Positions 7,938 through 16,191 of a stretch of 64,000 nt of DNA are shown piece after piece. The position numbers and the translations under genes were made by a program. Within the stretch, counting starts at the first letter, position 1, and every line of letters begins with the position of its first letter. The stretch spans positions 2,154,514-2,218,513 of the forward strand of contig NZ_JAFEUS010000002.1 in the NCBI RefSeq assembly GCF_027853335.1, written 5' to 3'. Under the pieces are notes generated by a model, which was given only the letters and a program-made list of their open reading frames with translations, was not told where the DNA came from and ran no database searches. This DNA comes from Leucobacter sp. UCMA 4100 (lineage in GTDB: Bacteria; Actinomycetota; Actinomycetes; Actinomycetales; Microbacteriaceae).

Positions 7938-10900
7938 CTAGATAAGCCCGTCTGAGAGTGTGTTCGGGGTTCCGAAGCGGTGCGCGGTAATCGAGACCGC
8001 CTGCTCCTGCACGTAGGGCAGCATTTCTACCCGGCCGGCCGAAACAACCGGGCCAGCGTAGACCGCGATATCGGGCTTGCCCTGAACCGCTGCGTACACC
8101 GCTCGTGCTTCGGTCTGCCGATCAGCATCGGCTGCGACGACCCGCACTCGGGCGCTCGCGCGTGGCCCCTCGACCGCCGCAACGCTCGCGAGGCGACGGC
8201 CCCAGGCAGCCTCGTCTTCGACGAGAACCGTGACTCTGGCGTTGCGCAGCCCGCTTGCAATCTGCTCTGGCGGAGTGGTGGCGAAGCTGAGCGTGGGCCG
8301 TGCACCCGCGGCGAGACCCGCAATCGCGGTGCGCACGGCATCGCGCAGCGACGCCGACTCGGCAACGCGAGCGGTCGTTGCGACCGGGTGGTAGCGCAGA
8401 ATGTTGCGCTCGACGCCGAGACCCGAAGCATCGCGCGCGACGCCAAACTCGTCGGCGACCGCTTGCGCGTCAGACGCCGCTGCGGCCCGCAGCCACTCGA
8501 GGTCGGCCTTCGTGAGGCCTGCTCGTGCGGCGGCATCGAGCACGTGCTCGACTGACGCGAGGGGTTTCGCCGTGGCCTTGGCTACGGGCGCATCGACCCA
8601 GTTGACGAGGCCGTGCAGGTAGTTGGGGCCGCCGGCCTTCGTGCCCGCGCCGATCGCCGACTTCTTCCAGCCGCCGAAGGGCTGTCGCTGAACGATCGCG
8701 CCCGTGATTCCGCGGTTGACGTAGAGGTTGCCCGCCTCGATGCGTGAGAGCCAGCGATCAATCTCGTCGCGGTCGAGCGAGTGCAGCCCGCTCGTGAGCC
8801 CGTAATCAATCTCGTTGACCATGTCGATCGCCTCGTCGAGGCTCGACGCCGTCATGATGCCGAGAATGGGGCCGAAGTACTCAGTGAGGTGGTACTCAGA
8901 ACCGCGCTTCACGCCGTCACGCACGCCGGGGCTCCAGAGCTTCGAGGCACCCGATGCGTCGACCGAGAGGGGGCTCTCTGCGGCAATCTCGCGGGGCTTC
9001 ACGAGCCAGCGTTCACCCTGACCGAGCGTCGTGAGGCCGCGCAGCAGCTTGCCCTCTGGCGCGCCGATGACGGGGCCCATCTGCGTGCCAAGGTGCTCAG
9101 GTGTGCCGACCGTGAGCGACTCAACCGCGTCGATGAGCTGGCCCCGAAAACGCTTTGAGGTCGCGACCGAGCCGACGAGAATCACGAGCGACGCGGCCGA
9201 GCACTTCTGCCCGGCGTGGCCGAATGCCGAGGCGACGACGTCGGCAGCGGCGAGGTCAAGGTCGGCGTTCGGGGTGACGATGATCGCGTTCTTGCCGCTC
9301 GTCTCGGCGAGCAACGGCAGGTCTTCACGCATGTTTCTGAACGTCACCGCGGTCTCGTAGCCGCCGGTGAGCACGAGACGCTCAACGCGCTCGTCGGTGA
9401 TGAGCTGGCCCGAAACCTCGCGGTCGTCGAACTGGGCAAACTGCAGCACCTCGCGGGGCACCCCGGCCTGCCAGAGGCATTCGACCATGACCGCGCCAGA
9501 ACGCGCCGCCTGGGCTGCAGGCTTGATGATGACGGCCGATCCTGAGGCGAGGGCCGCGAGCGTGCCGCCAGCGGGAATCGCGATCGGGAAGTTCCACGGT
9601 GGCACGATCGCCGTGAGCTTCACGGGCTTCGCCGTTGCGCCGTCGACGTCTTCGAGACGCTGGCCGAGCATGGCGTAGTAGTTTGCGAAGTCGATGGCTT
9701 CAGAGACCTCGACGTCGCCCTGATCGATCGTCTTACCGCACTCGGCGCCCGCTACCTCGAGCAGCTCACCACGGCGGCGCTCCATGAGCTGACCCGCACG
9801 GTGCAGAATCGCAGCCCGCTCTGAGGGGCTGAGTGCCTGCCACGCCTCGGCTGCATCGATACCGGTGTTGATCATCGTTTCAAGCTCGTCGCTCGTGCGC
9901 ACGAGCCCCTCAGCGACGGTCTTCTTGCCGAGCTCAGAGCCGATCATGCGGCCCGCGATGTCGCGGCCCCACGCCTGGTTGCCGGGAAGATCGGGGTCGG
10001 TGTCGGGAGTGTTCGCGAACGAGTACGGGTCGGCGGTAAACGCCGTGATCAGCGCTTCGGCCTCCTGCTCGTCGTAGTGACGTCGGTCTTGCCTACGGTT
10101 CGGCTCTGGCACGGAGTCGCTGAGCGCTTCGAGCGAGGCGAGAAAGCGGTTCTTCTCGCGCTCAAAGAGCTGCTCGTTCTCGTGCAGTTCGAACACGGCC
10201 GACATGAAGTTTTCTTGGCTCGCGCCTTCTTCGAGACGGCGAATGAGGTATGCGATTGCGACGTCAAACTCAGCGGGATGAACGACCGGGGTGTAGAGCA
10301 GCAGCGATCCCACATCCTTGCGCACGGCCTCAGCCTGCCCGGTCGCCATGCCGAGGAGCATCTCGACCTCGAGCCCGCCAGCGGCCCCACGGCGCTTCGC
10401 GAGCAGCCAGGCGAGCGCAATGTCGAAGAGGTTGTGGCCGGCAACGCCGATGCGCACGTTCTTGACGTGCTCGGGGGTGAGTGCGTAGTTCAGCACGGCC
10501 TTGTAGCTCGTGTCGCTCTCCTGCTTCGATCCCCATGTTGCGAGCGGCCAGCCGTGCATGAGAGCTGCGACCTGCTCCATCGGTAGGTTCGCACCCTTAA
10601 CCACGCGCACCTTGATGGGGGCGCCGCCACGAGCCACGCGCTTCGCCGACCACTCCTGCAGGCGCACCATCGCCCCGAGTGCGTCGGGCAGGTAGGCCTG
10701 CAACACGATGCCAGCCTCGAGGTTCAAGAACTCCTCGCGGTCGAGCAGCTGGGTGAACACGTCGAGCGTGAGCCCCAGGTCTTTGTACTCTTCCATGTCG
10801 AGGTTGATGAACTTTTGCGGCGTGGCCTGTGCGGCCTTGCGGAACAGTGGAACGAGATGCTCGATCACGTTCTCGACTGCCTCGTCGTAGGCCCAGTGGT

Positions 10901-11486
10901 TGTGCGGCGCCATGACCGACGAGGTCTTGATCGAGACATAGTCGACATCTGCCCGCTCGAGCAGGGCATGGGTGCCGGCGAGTCGCTTGGCAGCTTCTTT
11001 TTCGCCGAGGATCGCTTCGCCCAACAAGTTGATATTGAGTCGCACGCCATCGCGTTTGATTTGCGAGATGGCGCGACCGAGCTTGGCATCGCTCGCGTCA
11101 ATGATGAGGTGGCTCACCATCTCGCGTAGGACCTTGCGGGCGATCGGAACGACGATGCCGGGAAGGGGCTTTGCGAAGGTGCCACCGAGGCCGATGGCTC
11201 CGCGCAGGTGGGCGGGTAGGAACGCCGGGGTGAGCGCGGTGAGCTCGCTGAGCTTCTTGGCCGCTGCCTTTGTGTCTTCGGGGCGCACGACCCCATCGAC
11301 GAAGCCCACGGTGAAGTCGAGCCCGTTGGGGTCGCGTAGCACGCCCGCGAGGCGCTCGGCGGCGGGGTCAACGGGGTAGTGCGAGGCCTCCTCAAGCCAG
11401 GTGCGTGCGAGGGCGATCGCCTCTTGGCCGAGATCACTCGGGTGAACGGTTGCGGCCGAGGCCGTCGAAAGAGCATCAGTGCTCAT
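7938..11486 (-). CDS. putA: bifunctional proline dehydrogenase / delta-1-pyrroline-5-carboxylate dehydrogenase
   Basis: A 1182-residue enzyme that oxidises proline to glutamate in two steps. The N-terminal half is the FAD-dependent proline dehydrogenase barrel, with RVVKGANLPME and the region around NIRIGVAGHNLFD-like residues. The C-terminal half is an aldehyde dehydrogenase with PPWNFPIAIPAGG, LAETSGKNA and the catalytic cysteine in GHAGQKCSAAS. The start is ATG 11486, preceded by AAAGGAG at ideal spacing; the frame is open about 115 codons further upstream, but that part runs through the divergent promoter and into the LysR gene. It has no DNA-binding domain, so control probably comes from the divergent LysR regulator. 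Confidence 0.95.
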   Translation of the reverse strand: MSTDALSTASAATVHPSDLGQEAIALARTWLEEASHYPVDPAAERLAGVLRDPNGLDFTVGFVDGVVRPEDTKAAAKKLSELTALTPAFLPAHLRGAIGLGGTFAKPLPGIVVPIARKVLREMVSHLIIDASDAKLGRAISQIKRDGVRLNINLLGEAILGEKEAAKRLAGTHALLERADVDYVSIKTSSVMAPHNHWAYDEAVENVIEHLVPLFRKAAQATPQKFINLDMEEYKDLGLTLDVFTQLLDREEFLNLEAGIVLQAYLPDALGAMVRLQEWSAKRVARGGAPIKVRVVKGANLPMEQVAALMHGWPLATWGSKQESDTSYKAVLNYALTPEHVKNVRIGVAGHNLFDIALAWLLAKRRGAAGGLEVEMLLGMATGQAEAVRKDVGSLLLYTPVVHPAEFDVAIAYLIRRLEEGASQENFMSAVFELHENEQLFEREKNRFLASLEALSDSVPEPNRRQDRRHYDEQEAEALITAFTADPYSFANTPDTDPDLPGNQAWGRDIAGRMIGSELGKKTVAEGLVRTSDELETMINTGIDAAEAWQALSPSERAAILHRAGQLMERRRGELLEVAGAECGKTIDQGDVEVSEAIDFANYYAMLGQRLEDVDGATAKPVKLTAIVPPWNFPIAIPAGGTLAALASGSAVIIKPAAQAARSGAVMVECLWQAGVPREVLQFAQFDDREVSGQLITDERVERLVLTGGYETAVTFRNMREDLPLLAETSGKNAIIVTPNADLDLAAADVVASAFGHAGQKCSAASLVILVGSVATSKRFRGQLIDAVESLTVGTPEHLGTQMGPVIGAPEGKLLRGLTTLGQGERWLVKPREIAAESPLSVDASGASKLWSPGVRDGVKRGSEYHLTEYFGPILGIMTASSLDEAIDMVNEIDYGLTSGLHSLDRDEIDRWLSRIEAGNLYVNRGITGAIVQRQPFGGWKKSAIGAGTKAGGPNYLHGLVNWVDAPVAKATAKPLASVEHVLDAAARAGLTKADLEWLRAAAASDAQAVADEFGVARDASGLGVERNILRYHPVATTARVAESASLRDAVRTAIAGLAAGARPTLSFATTPPEQIASGLRNARVTVLVEDEAAWGRRLASVAAVEGPRASARVRVVAADADRQTEARAVYAAVQGKPDIAVYAGPVVSAGRVEMLPYVQEQAVSITAHRFGTPNTLSDGLI

Positions 11487-11543
11487 GGCAACTCCTTTTA
11501 CGAAGCAGACGGGTAACTGTGTCCAGTGTGCACGGAGTGACCC

Positions 11544-11558
11544 GTAATGAAAAGTTAC
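11544..11558. promoter_or_regulatory. candidate LysR-type operator between putA and lysR
   Basis: GTAATGAAAAGTTAC is an inverted repeat fitting the T-N11-A pattern of LysR binding sites. A second short palindrome, TAACACTTA, lies at 11582-11590. Both are in the 123-bp divergent promoter region. Confidence 0.45.
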
Positions 11559-11609
11559 GAAACATGCACGATAAGCTGAAGTAACACTTAACAAAGTTCG
11601 GGAGGCATC

Positions 11610-12515
11610 ATGCTCGATATGCAGCGACTGAGGCTGCTGCGCGAATTTTCGATTCGCGGCACCATCAGCGAAGTTGCCGATGTGCTCTCGTACAGCGCCT
11701 CGGGCGTCTCGCAGCAGCTCGCCCAGCTCGAACGTGAAACGGGTCGAACCCTGCTGCGCCGAGTGGGTCGCGGCCTCGAACTCACCCCCGCGGGCGAGCG
11801 CCTCGTCGCCGAGAGCGAGGCACTCTTTCAACAGCTCGAGCGTGTCGAGGCGTCACTGCAGCGCGGCCGCGACGAGCTCACCGGAACCATTCGCGTCGCT
11901 GTCTTCCAGTCGGCCATGATCTCGCTCATGCCGAAAGCCCTCACCGCGCTCGCCGAAACGCACCCCGGCCTGCGCGTCGAGGTCGTGCAGCACGAGCCCG
12001 AAACGGCTCTCTACGAGACCTGGGCTCGTGGCTTCGACGTCGTGGTCGCCGAGCAATACCCGGGCCACGCCGCCCCGCACCACGAGGGTCTCGGCCGCAG
12101 CGTGCTCGGCAGCGACGCCATCATGCTCGCCGTGCCAGAGGTGCACCCCGAGCGCTTCGCGGGCGTGCGTTCGGTCCTCGACGCTGCAGGCGTGCCCTGG
12201 GTCATGGAGCCCGAAGGCTCTGCCTCCCGCCACTGGGCGCTGCAGGCTTGCCGTTCGGCCGGTTTCGAACCCGACCTGCGCTACGAGACCGCCGACATCC
12301 AGGCCCACCTGCGCCTCGTCGAGGCGGGCAACGCGGTTGCGCTCGTCAATGGGCTCTCGGTGCGCCACTACACCGGCCGTGTGAGACTCGTGGATCTGCC
12401 CAGCTCACCCCGCCGCGAGATCTTCGTCGCACGCCGCGAGGCGAGCGAGGACCACCCGGCTTTCGCCGCGGTGATGGAGGCGCTCGGCGAGGTGGCGGCG
12501 GGGCTGCGGCTGTAG
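11610..12515 (+). CDS. LysR family transcriptional regulator
   Basis: A 301-residue regulator with an N-terminal winged helix-turn-helix (residues 1-60, including GTISEVADVLSYSASGVSQQLAQLE) and a C-terminal effector domain. The ATG has a GGGAGG upstream. It is divergent from putA across 123 bp that hold a T-N11-A palindrome, the usual layout for a LysR protein that controls its neighbour and itself. Control of putA-putP is an inference from this layout. The effector is unknown; proline or a breakdown product would be the simplest guess. Confidence 0.85.
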   Translation: MLDMQRLRLLREFSIRGTISEVADVLSYSASGVSQQLAQLERETGRTLLRRVGRGLELTPAGERLVAESEALFQQLERVEASLQRGRDELTGTIRVAVFQSAMISLMPKALTALAETHPGLRVEVVQHEPETALYETWARGFDVVVAEQYPGHAAPHHEGLGRSVLGSDAIMLAVPEVHPERFAGVRSVLDAAGVPWVMEPEGSASRHWALQACRSAGFEPDLRYETADIQAHLRLVEAGNAVALVNGLSVRHYTGRVRLVDLPSSPRREIFVARREASEDHPAFAAVMEALGEVAAGLRL

Positions 12516-12775
12516 GGGGCGCGAGGCTGTTGCGTGCGGGGTCACTGCGAGCGGGGTCGTTGCGTGTGTGGCTGGTATTTCGTTGAGCCGGGCTGATGCT
12601 GCGTGCGGCTGGCGGTGGGCCTCTTCGGAATAAGGGCACGGGCGCAGCCCGTTCCTGCTCATTGGGCGGCGGTACCCGTTGAGGAGTGGCTTTTCTGCGG
12701 CCGGGCTCTCGTGATGGCGGCGAAACGCGTCTTTGAGCTTGTGTAGCCCCTCGTGTTCGTAAAAATTGCCGCGGT

Positions 12776-12825
12776 TTGACGAAAAGCAGGGTGTTTACGC
12801 GAAAACACCCTGCTTTTCGTCAAGT
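12776..12825. repeat. 50-bp palindromic element, copy 1
   Basis: A 21-bp perfect inverted repeat (12776-12796 and 12803-12823) with a 6-base loop. The left arm begins TTGACGAAAAGCAGGG. It matches the copy at 55488-55537 at 47 of 50 positions; only the three central bases differ (TAC here, GAG there). It lies 261 bases after the lysR stop. There is no T-run, so it is not a typical intrinsic terminator. I do not recognise the family. Confidence 0.9.
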
Positions 12826-12870
12826 GAACGCGATTTCGGGCTGCAGACTCGCGTGAAGCGCGGATCGCAG

Positions 12871-12914
12871 CCCGAGATCCGCCCGAGATCCGCCCGAGAT
12901 CCGCCCGAGATCCG
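12871..12914. repeat. four tandem 11-bp repeats
   Basis: Four perfect copies of CCCGAGATCCG run head to tail, followed by a two-base partial unit. The unit is not a multiple of three and no gene covers it. Confidence 0.95.
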
Positions 12915-12930
12915 CCAGAAACTCGAGCCG

Positions 12931-12978
12931 AAGCCGAAGCCGAAGCCGAAGCCGAAGCCGAAGCCGAAGCCGAAGCCG
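12931..12978. repeat. eight tandem AAGCCG hexamers
   Basis: Eight perfect copies of AAGCCG with a degenerate unit at each edge (12925-12930 and 12979-12984). It is a microsatellite about 36 bp upstream of the hut operator and could vary in length by slippage. Confidence 0.95.
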
Positions 12979-13013
12979 AAGCTCGCAATCCCACCCACCA
13001 CCCTCATCCCCAA

Positions 13014-13029
13014 GTCTGTAACCCCAGAC
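13014..13029. promoter_or_regulatory. predicted HutR operator upstream of hutU
   Basis: GTCTG-TAACCC-CAGAC, identical in arms and spacer to the site at 21423-21440 and sharing its arms with the site at 19781-19798. Its centre is about 62 bases upstream of the predicted hutU transcription start, an activator-like position. Confidence 0.7.
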
Positions 13030-13048
13030 ACCACCACCCGAACCCCCG

Positions 13049-13077
13049 TTGAACGCACCGCCCCAACACGCTGAGAT
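13049..13077 (+). promoter_or_regulatory. candidate hutUI promoter
   Basis: TTGAAC at 13049-13054 and TGAGAT at 13072-13077, separated by 17 bases. Transcription would begin near 13084, giving a leader of about 30 bases that contains the AAAGGA ribosome binding site. Confidence 0.4.
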
Positions 13078-13113
13078 AGAGGCAAACGTTGTTGTTTGCG
13101 AAAGGACACGACC

Positions 13114-14835
13114 ATGGCACTTCCAGGCGCACGCCCCGTACGAGCCCCCCGCGGCACCGAAATCTCTGCGAAGAGCTGGCAAACCGAGGCGCCACTTCGC
13201 ATGCTCATGAACAACCTCGATCCCGAGGTCGCCGAGCGTCCAGACGACCTCGTCGTGTACGGCGGCACCGGCCGCGCGGCACGCAGCTGGGAGGCGTACG
13301 ACGCGATCGTCGACACCCTGCGCGACCTTGAAGACGACGAGACGCTGCTCGTGCAGTCGGGCAAGCCGGTTGGTGTGTTCCGCACGAACGTGTGGGCGCC
13401 GCGCGTGCTCATCGCCAACTCAAACCTCGTGGGCGACTGGGCAACGTGGCCCGAGTTTCGTAAGCTCGAGGCCGAGGGCCTCATGATGTACGGCCAGATG
13501 ACGGCCGGTTCGTGGATCTACATTGGCACGCAGGGCATTCTGCAGGGCACGTTTGAGACGTTCGCCGCGATCGGCCGCAAACTCTACGACGGAACGCTCG
13601 CGGGCACCCTCACCCTCACGGGTGGTTGCGGCGGCATGGGTGGCGCCCAGCCACTCGCGGTCACCCTCAACGACGGAGCCTGCCTCATCGTCGACGTCGA
13701 CGAAACCCGCATGCGCCGCCGCGTCGGCAAGCGCTACCTTGACGAGGTCGTTACCGATCTCGACGAGGCGCTCGCCAAGGTGCAGCAGGCCAAAGACGAG
13801 AAGCGCGGCTGGTCGGTCGGGCTCGTGGGCAACGCCGCCGAGGTGTTTCCCGAGATCCTGCGTCGCCACAAGGCGGGCGAGATCACGGTCGATATCGTGA
13901 CCGATCAGACGAGTGCGCACGATCCGCTGTCATATCTGCCCATCGGCTACTCGCTCGACGAGTGGCAGCAGCGCGCCGCTGACGAGCCCGAGCAGTTCAC
14001 GCTCGACGCGCAGGCCGCGATGGCCGCGCACGTGAAAGCGATGGTCGAATTTCAAGATGCTGGCGCCGAGGTGTTCGACTACGGCAACTCGATTCGTGAC
14101 GAGGCCCGAAAGGGTGGCTACGACCGTGCTTTCGAGTTTCCGGGCTTCGTTCCGGCGTACATTCGCCCGCTGTTCTGTGAGGGGCTCGGGCCGTTCCGCT
14201 GGGCTGCACTCTCGGGTGACCCCGAAGATATTCGCGTGACCGATGAGGCGATTCTCGAGCTGTTCCCCGAGAACGAGCACTTGAAGCGGTGGATCAGAGC
14301 CGCCCAAGACCGAGTCGAGTTCGAAGGCCTCCCCGCGCGCATCTGCTGGCTTGGCTACGGCGAGCGCGCCCGCGCTGCAGTGCGCTTCAATGAGCTCGTT
14401 GCCGAGGGCAAGATTTCGGCCCCGATCGTCATTGGTCGCGACCACCTTGACTCGGGTTCGGTTGCGTCGCCATACCGCGAGACCGAATCGATGGTTGACG
14501 GTTCTGACGCGATTGCCGACTGGCCGCTGCTGAACGCCCTGACCGCGACTTCGTCGGGCGCGACCTGGGTGTCGCTGCACCACGGCGGTGGCGTGGGCAT
14601 CGGTCGCTCGATCCACTCGGGTCAGGTTTCGGTCGCTGACGGCACGCCGCTCGCAGCCGAGAAGCTTGAGCGCCTGCTCACGAACGACCCCGGAATGGGC
14701 GTCATTCGCCACGTTGATGCGGGCTACCAGCGCGCCGTCGATGTTGCGGCTGAGCGCGGCGTGCGCATTCCCGTGACGCCGACGGTGCGCGATGGCGGCG
14801 AGTCGGCACGCGCCGCGAACGGTGGGGTAGCCTAA
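13114..14835 (+). CDS. hutU: urocanate hydratase (urocanase)
   Basis: A 573-residue urocanase, the second enzyme of histidine breakdown, which converts urocanate to imidazolonepropionate with tightly bound NAD. The glycine-rich NAD-binding motif [12 protein letters not shown], the [22 protein letters not shown] block and the C-terminal [18 protein letters not shown] block are intact, and length is normal for the family. ATG 13114 has AAAGGA seven bases upstream; an in-frame ATG/ATG-like extension to 13096 would cover that site. hutI follows after 4 bases, so the two form an operon. The promoter region carries the predicted HutR operator. Confidence 0.97.
   Translation: MALPGARPVRAPRGTEISAKSWQTEAPLRMLMNNLDPEVAERPDDLVVYGGTGRAARSWEAYDAIVDTLRDLEDDETLLVQSGKPVGVFRTNVWAPRVLIANSNLVGDWATWPEFRKLEAEGLMMYGQMTAGSWIYIGTQGILQGTFETFAAIGRKLYDGTLAGTLTLTGGCGGMGGAQPLAVTLNDGACLIVDVDETRMRRRVGKRYLDEVVTDLDEALAKVQQAKDEKRGWSVGLVGNAAEVFPEILRRHKAGEITVDIVTDQTSAHDPLSYLPIGYSLDEWQQRAADEPEQFTLDAQAAMAAHVKAMVEFQDAGAEVFDYGNSIRDEARKGGYDRAFEFPGFVPAYIRPLFCEGLGPFRWAALSGDPEDIRVTDEAILELFPENEHLKRWIRAAQDRVEFEGLPARICWLGYGERARAAVRFNELVAEGKISAPIVIGRDHLDSGSVASPYRETESMVDGSDAIADWPLLNALTATSSGATWVSLHHGGGVGIGRSIHSGQVSVADGTPLAAEKLERLLTNDPGMGVIRHVDAGYQRAVDVAAERGVRIPVTPTVRDGGESARAANGGVA
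14828..14833 (+). promoter_or_regulatory. possible internal -10 box before hutI
   Basis: TAGCCT spans the last hutU codons and is followed by 6 bases and ATG 14840, matching the leaderless pattern. It may be coincidental, since hutI is also within the hutU operon. Confidence 0.2.
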
Positions 14836-14839
14836 CGCC

Positions 14840-16066
14840 ATGGCGACCCTTATTACCGGCATTGCCGAGCTCACGACGAACGACCCCGAGCACGGGGGCC
14901 GGCTGAACGACGCCGCGCTGGTGATTGACGATGAGCGTGTCGCCTGGGTTGGCTCTGCCTCCCAGGCGCCCGCCGCCGACGAGCGAGTTGACGTGGGCGG
15001 GCGGGCCTTGCTGCCTGGCTGGGTTGACTCGCACACGCACATGGTGTTTGCGGGCGACCGTACGGCAGAGTTCGAGGCGCGCATGGCCGGCGAGGCGTAT
15101 GCCGCAGGCGGCATTAACCACACGGTGAATGCCACGCGGGCGGCGAGCGAGGCTGAACTCGAGGCGAATCTTGAGCACCTTTCGCTCGAGGCGCTCAAAC
15201 AGGGCACCACGGTTCTCGAGACCAAAACTGGCTACGGGCTTACGGTGGCCGACGAGGTTCGATCCGCCAAGATCGCGGCGCGTCACGTCGACGCGGTGAC
15301 CTTTCTCGGGGCGCACGTTGTGCCAGAGGGCTCAGACTCGGCCGAGTATGTCGACCTCGTGACGGGTGAGATGCTGGGCGCCGTGGCACCCTACGTGAGT
15401 GCCGTCGACGTGTTCTGCGAGACCGGGGCATTCGACGAAGCTGAGACGCGCCGCATTCTCGAGAGCGCAGGCAAGGCTGGCCTCGAGACCCGCGTGCACG
15501 GCAATCAGCTCGGGCACGGCCCCGGCGTGCGTCTCGCGGTCGAGTACGGGGCCCTTAGCGTCGATCACCTCGGCTTTCTCACCGACGACGATATTGCGGC
15601 GCTCGCCGCCTCCTGGCAGGGTGGCGCCCGCGGCACGGTCGCGACGGTGCTGCCCGCCTGCGACCTCTCGACGCGCATGCCGCTCGCTCCGGCGCGGGCT
15701 CTTGTTGACGCGGGAGCGCGTCTCGCGATCGCCTCGAACTGCAACCCCGGTACCTCGTTCACGCAGTCGATCGGCTTCTGCGTCGCGACTGCCGTACTGC
15801 AGATGAAGCTGACGATCCGCGAGGCTGTCGAAGCGGCAACCCTTGGCGGCGCTATCGCGCTCGGCATGCACGAAGACGGGTGGATCGACGCGCGCGGCAC
15901 ACGCCAGCCGCGCGTCGGCTCGCTCGGGGTCGGTGCCCGCGCCGACATGCAACTGCTCGATGCACCGTCCATTACCCACCTTGCTTACCGCCCGGGTATG
16001 CCCCTCACCGCCGCCGTGTGGCGCAGGGGAGCGCTCGTGAGCGGTGCTATTCCGGGCCTGGCCTAG
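14840..16066 (+). CDS. hutI: imidazolonepropionase
   Basis: A 408-residue amidohydrolase that opens imidazolonepropionate to N-formimino-glutamate, the third step of histidine breakdown. The metal-binding WVDSHTHMVFAGDR motif near residue 60, the ETKTGYGLT segment and the later IASNCNPGTSFTQS segment are typical. It lies 4 bases after hutU and is followed by a strong intrinsic terminator, so the transcript hutU-hutI ends here. Confidence 0.96.
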   Translation: MATLITGIAELTTNDPEHGGRLNDAALVIDDERVAWVGSASQAPAADERVDVGGRALLPGWVDSHTHMVFAGDRTAEFEARMAGEAYAAGGINHTVNATRAASEAELEANLEHLSLEALKQGTTVLETKTGYGLTVADEVRSAKIAARHVDAVTFLGAHVVPEGSDSAEYVDLVTGEMLGAVAPYVSAVDVFCETGAFDEAETRRILESAGKAGLETRVHGNQLGHGPGVRLAVEYGALSVDHLGFLTDDDIAALAASWQGGARGTVATVLPACDLSTRMPLAPARALVDAGARLAIASNCNPGTSFTQSIGFCVATAVLQMKLTIREAVEAATLGGAIALGMHEDGWIDARGTRQPRVGSLGVGARADMQLLDAPSITHLAYRPGMPLTAAVWRRGALVSGAIPGLA

Positions 16067-16083
16067 CCAGAGCACAACACCGG

Positions 16084-16120
16084 GCCTGGGCCTCGCGCTT
16101 TGCGGGGCCCAGGCTTTTTT
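16084..16120 (+). terminator. intrinsic terminator after hutUI
   Basis: A 13-bp GC-rich stem (GCCTGGGCC-type arms, one G-T pair) with a 5-base loop is followed directly by six T bases. Confidence 0.92.
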
Positions 16121-16178
16121 CTGGAAAGCCAGAACTCTCGCGCGGGGTGGCGGGGTGTTCTCCTGCGTAAGGCTCGCG

Positions 16179-16184
16179 TAGCGT
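16179..16184 (+). promoter_or_regulatory. candidate -10 box, leaderless promoter of the sensor kinase operon
   Basis: TAGCGT is followed by 7 bases and ATG 16192. No ribosome binding site precedes that ATG. Confidence 0.4.
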
Positions 16185-16191
16185 GAGTGAC

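Larger units (their letters stand above)
12516..13113. other. 598-bp non-coding region between lysR and hutU
   Basis: No credible gene is present. It holds, in order, a GC-rich stretch, a 50-bp palindromic element, four 11-bp tandem repeats, eight hexamer repeats, a hut operator, a putative promoter and the hutU ribosome binding site. Reading frames across it owe their length to the repeats. Confidence 0.75.

Noticed and set aside
11487-11831. N-terminal extension of putA
   Set aside because: The frame runs antisense into the LysR gene, while ATG 11486 has an excellent ribosome binding site and gives the family N-terminus.
12871-12984. Possible CRISPR array
   Set aside because: The units are 11 and 6 bp with no spacers, and no cas genes are present.
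12766-13074. Open frames of about 100-230 codons crossing the lysR-hutU gap on both strands
   Set aside because: They consist of the palindrome and the tandem repeats, give low-complexity peptides such as Pro-Lys repeats, and lack ribosome binding sites.
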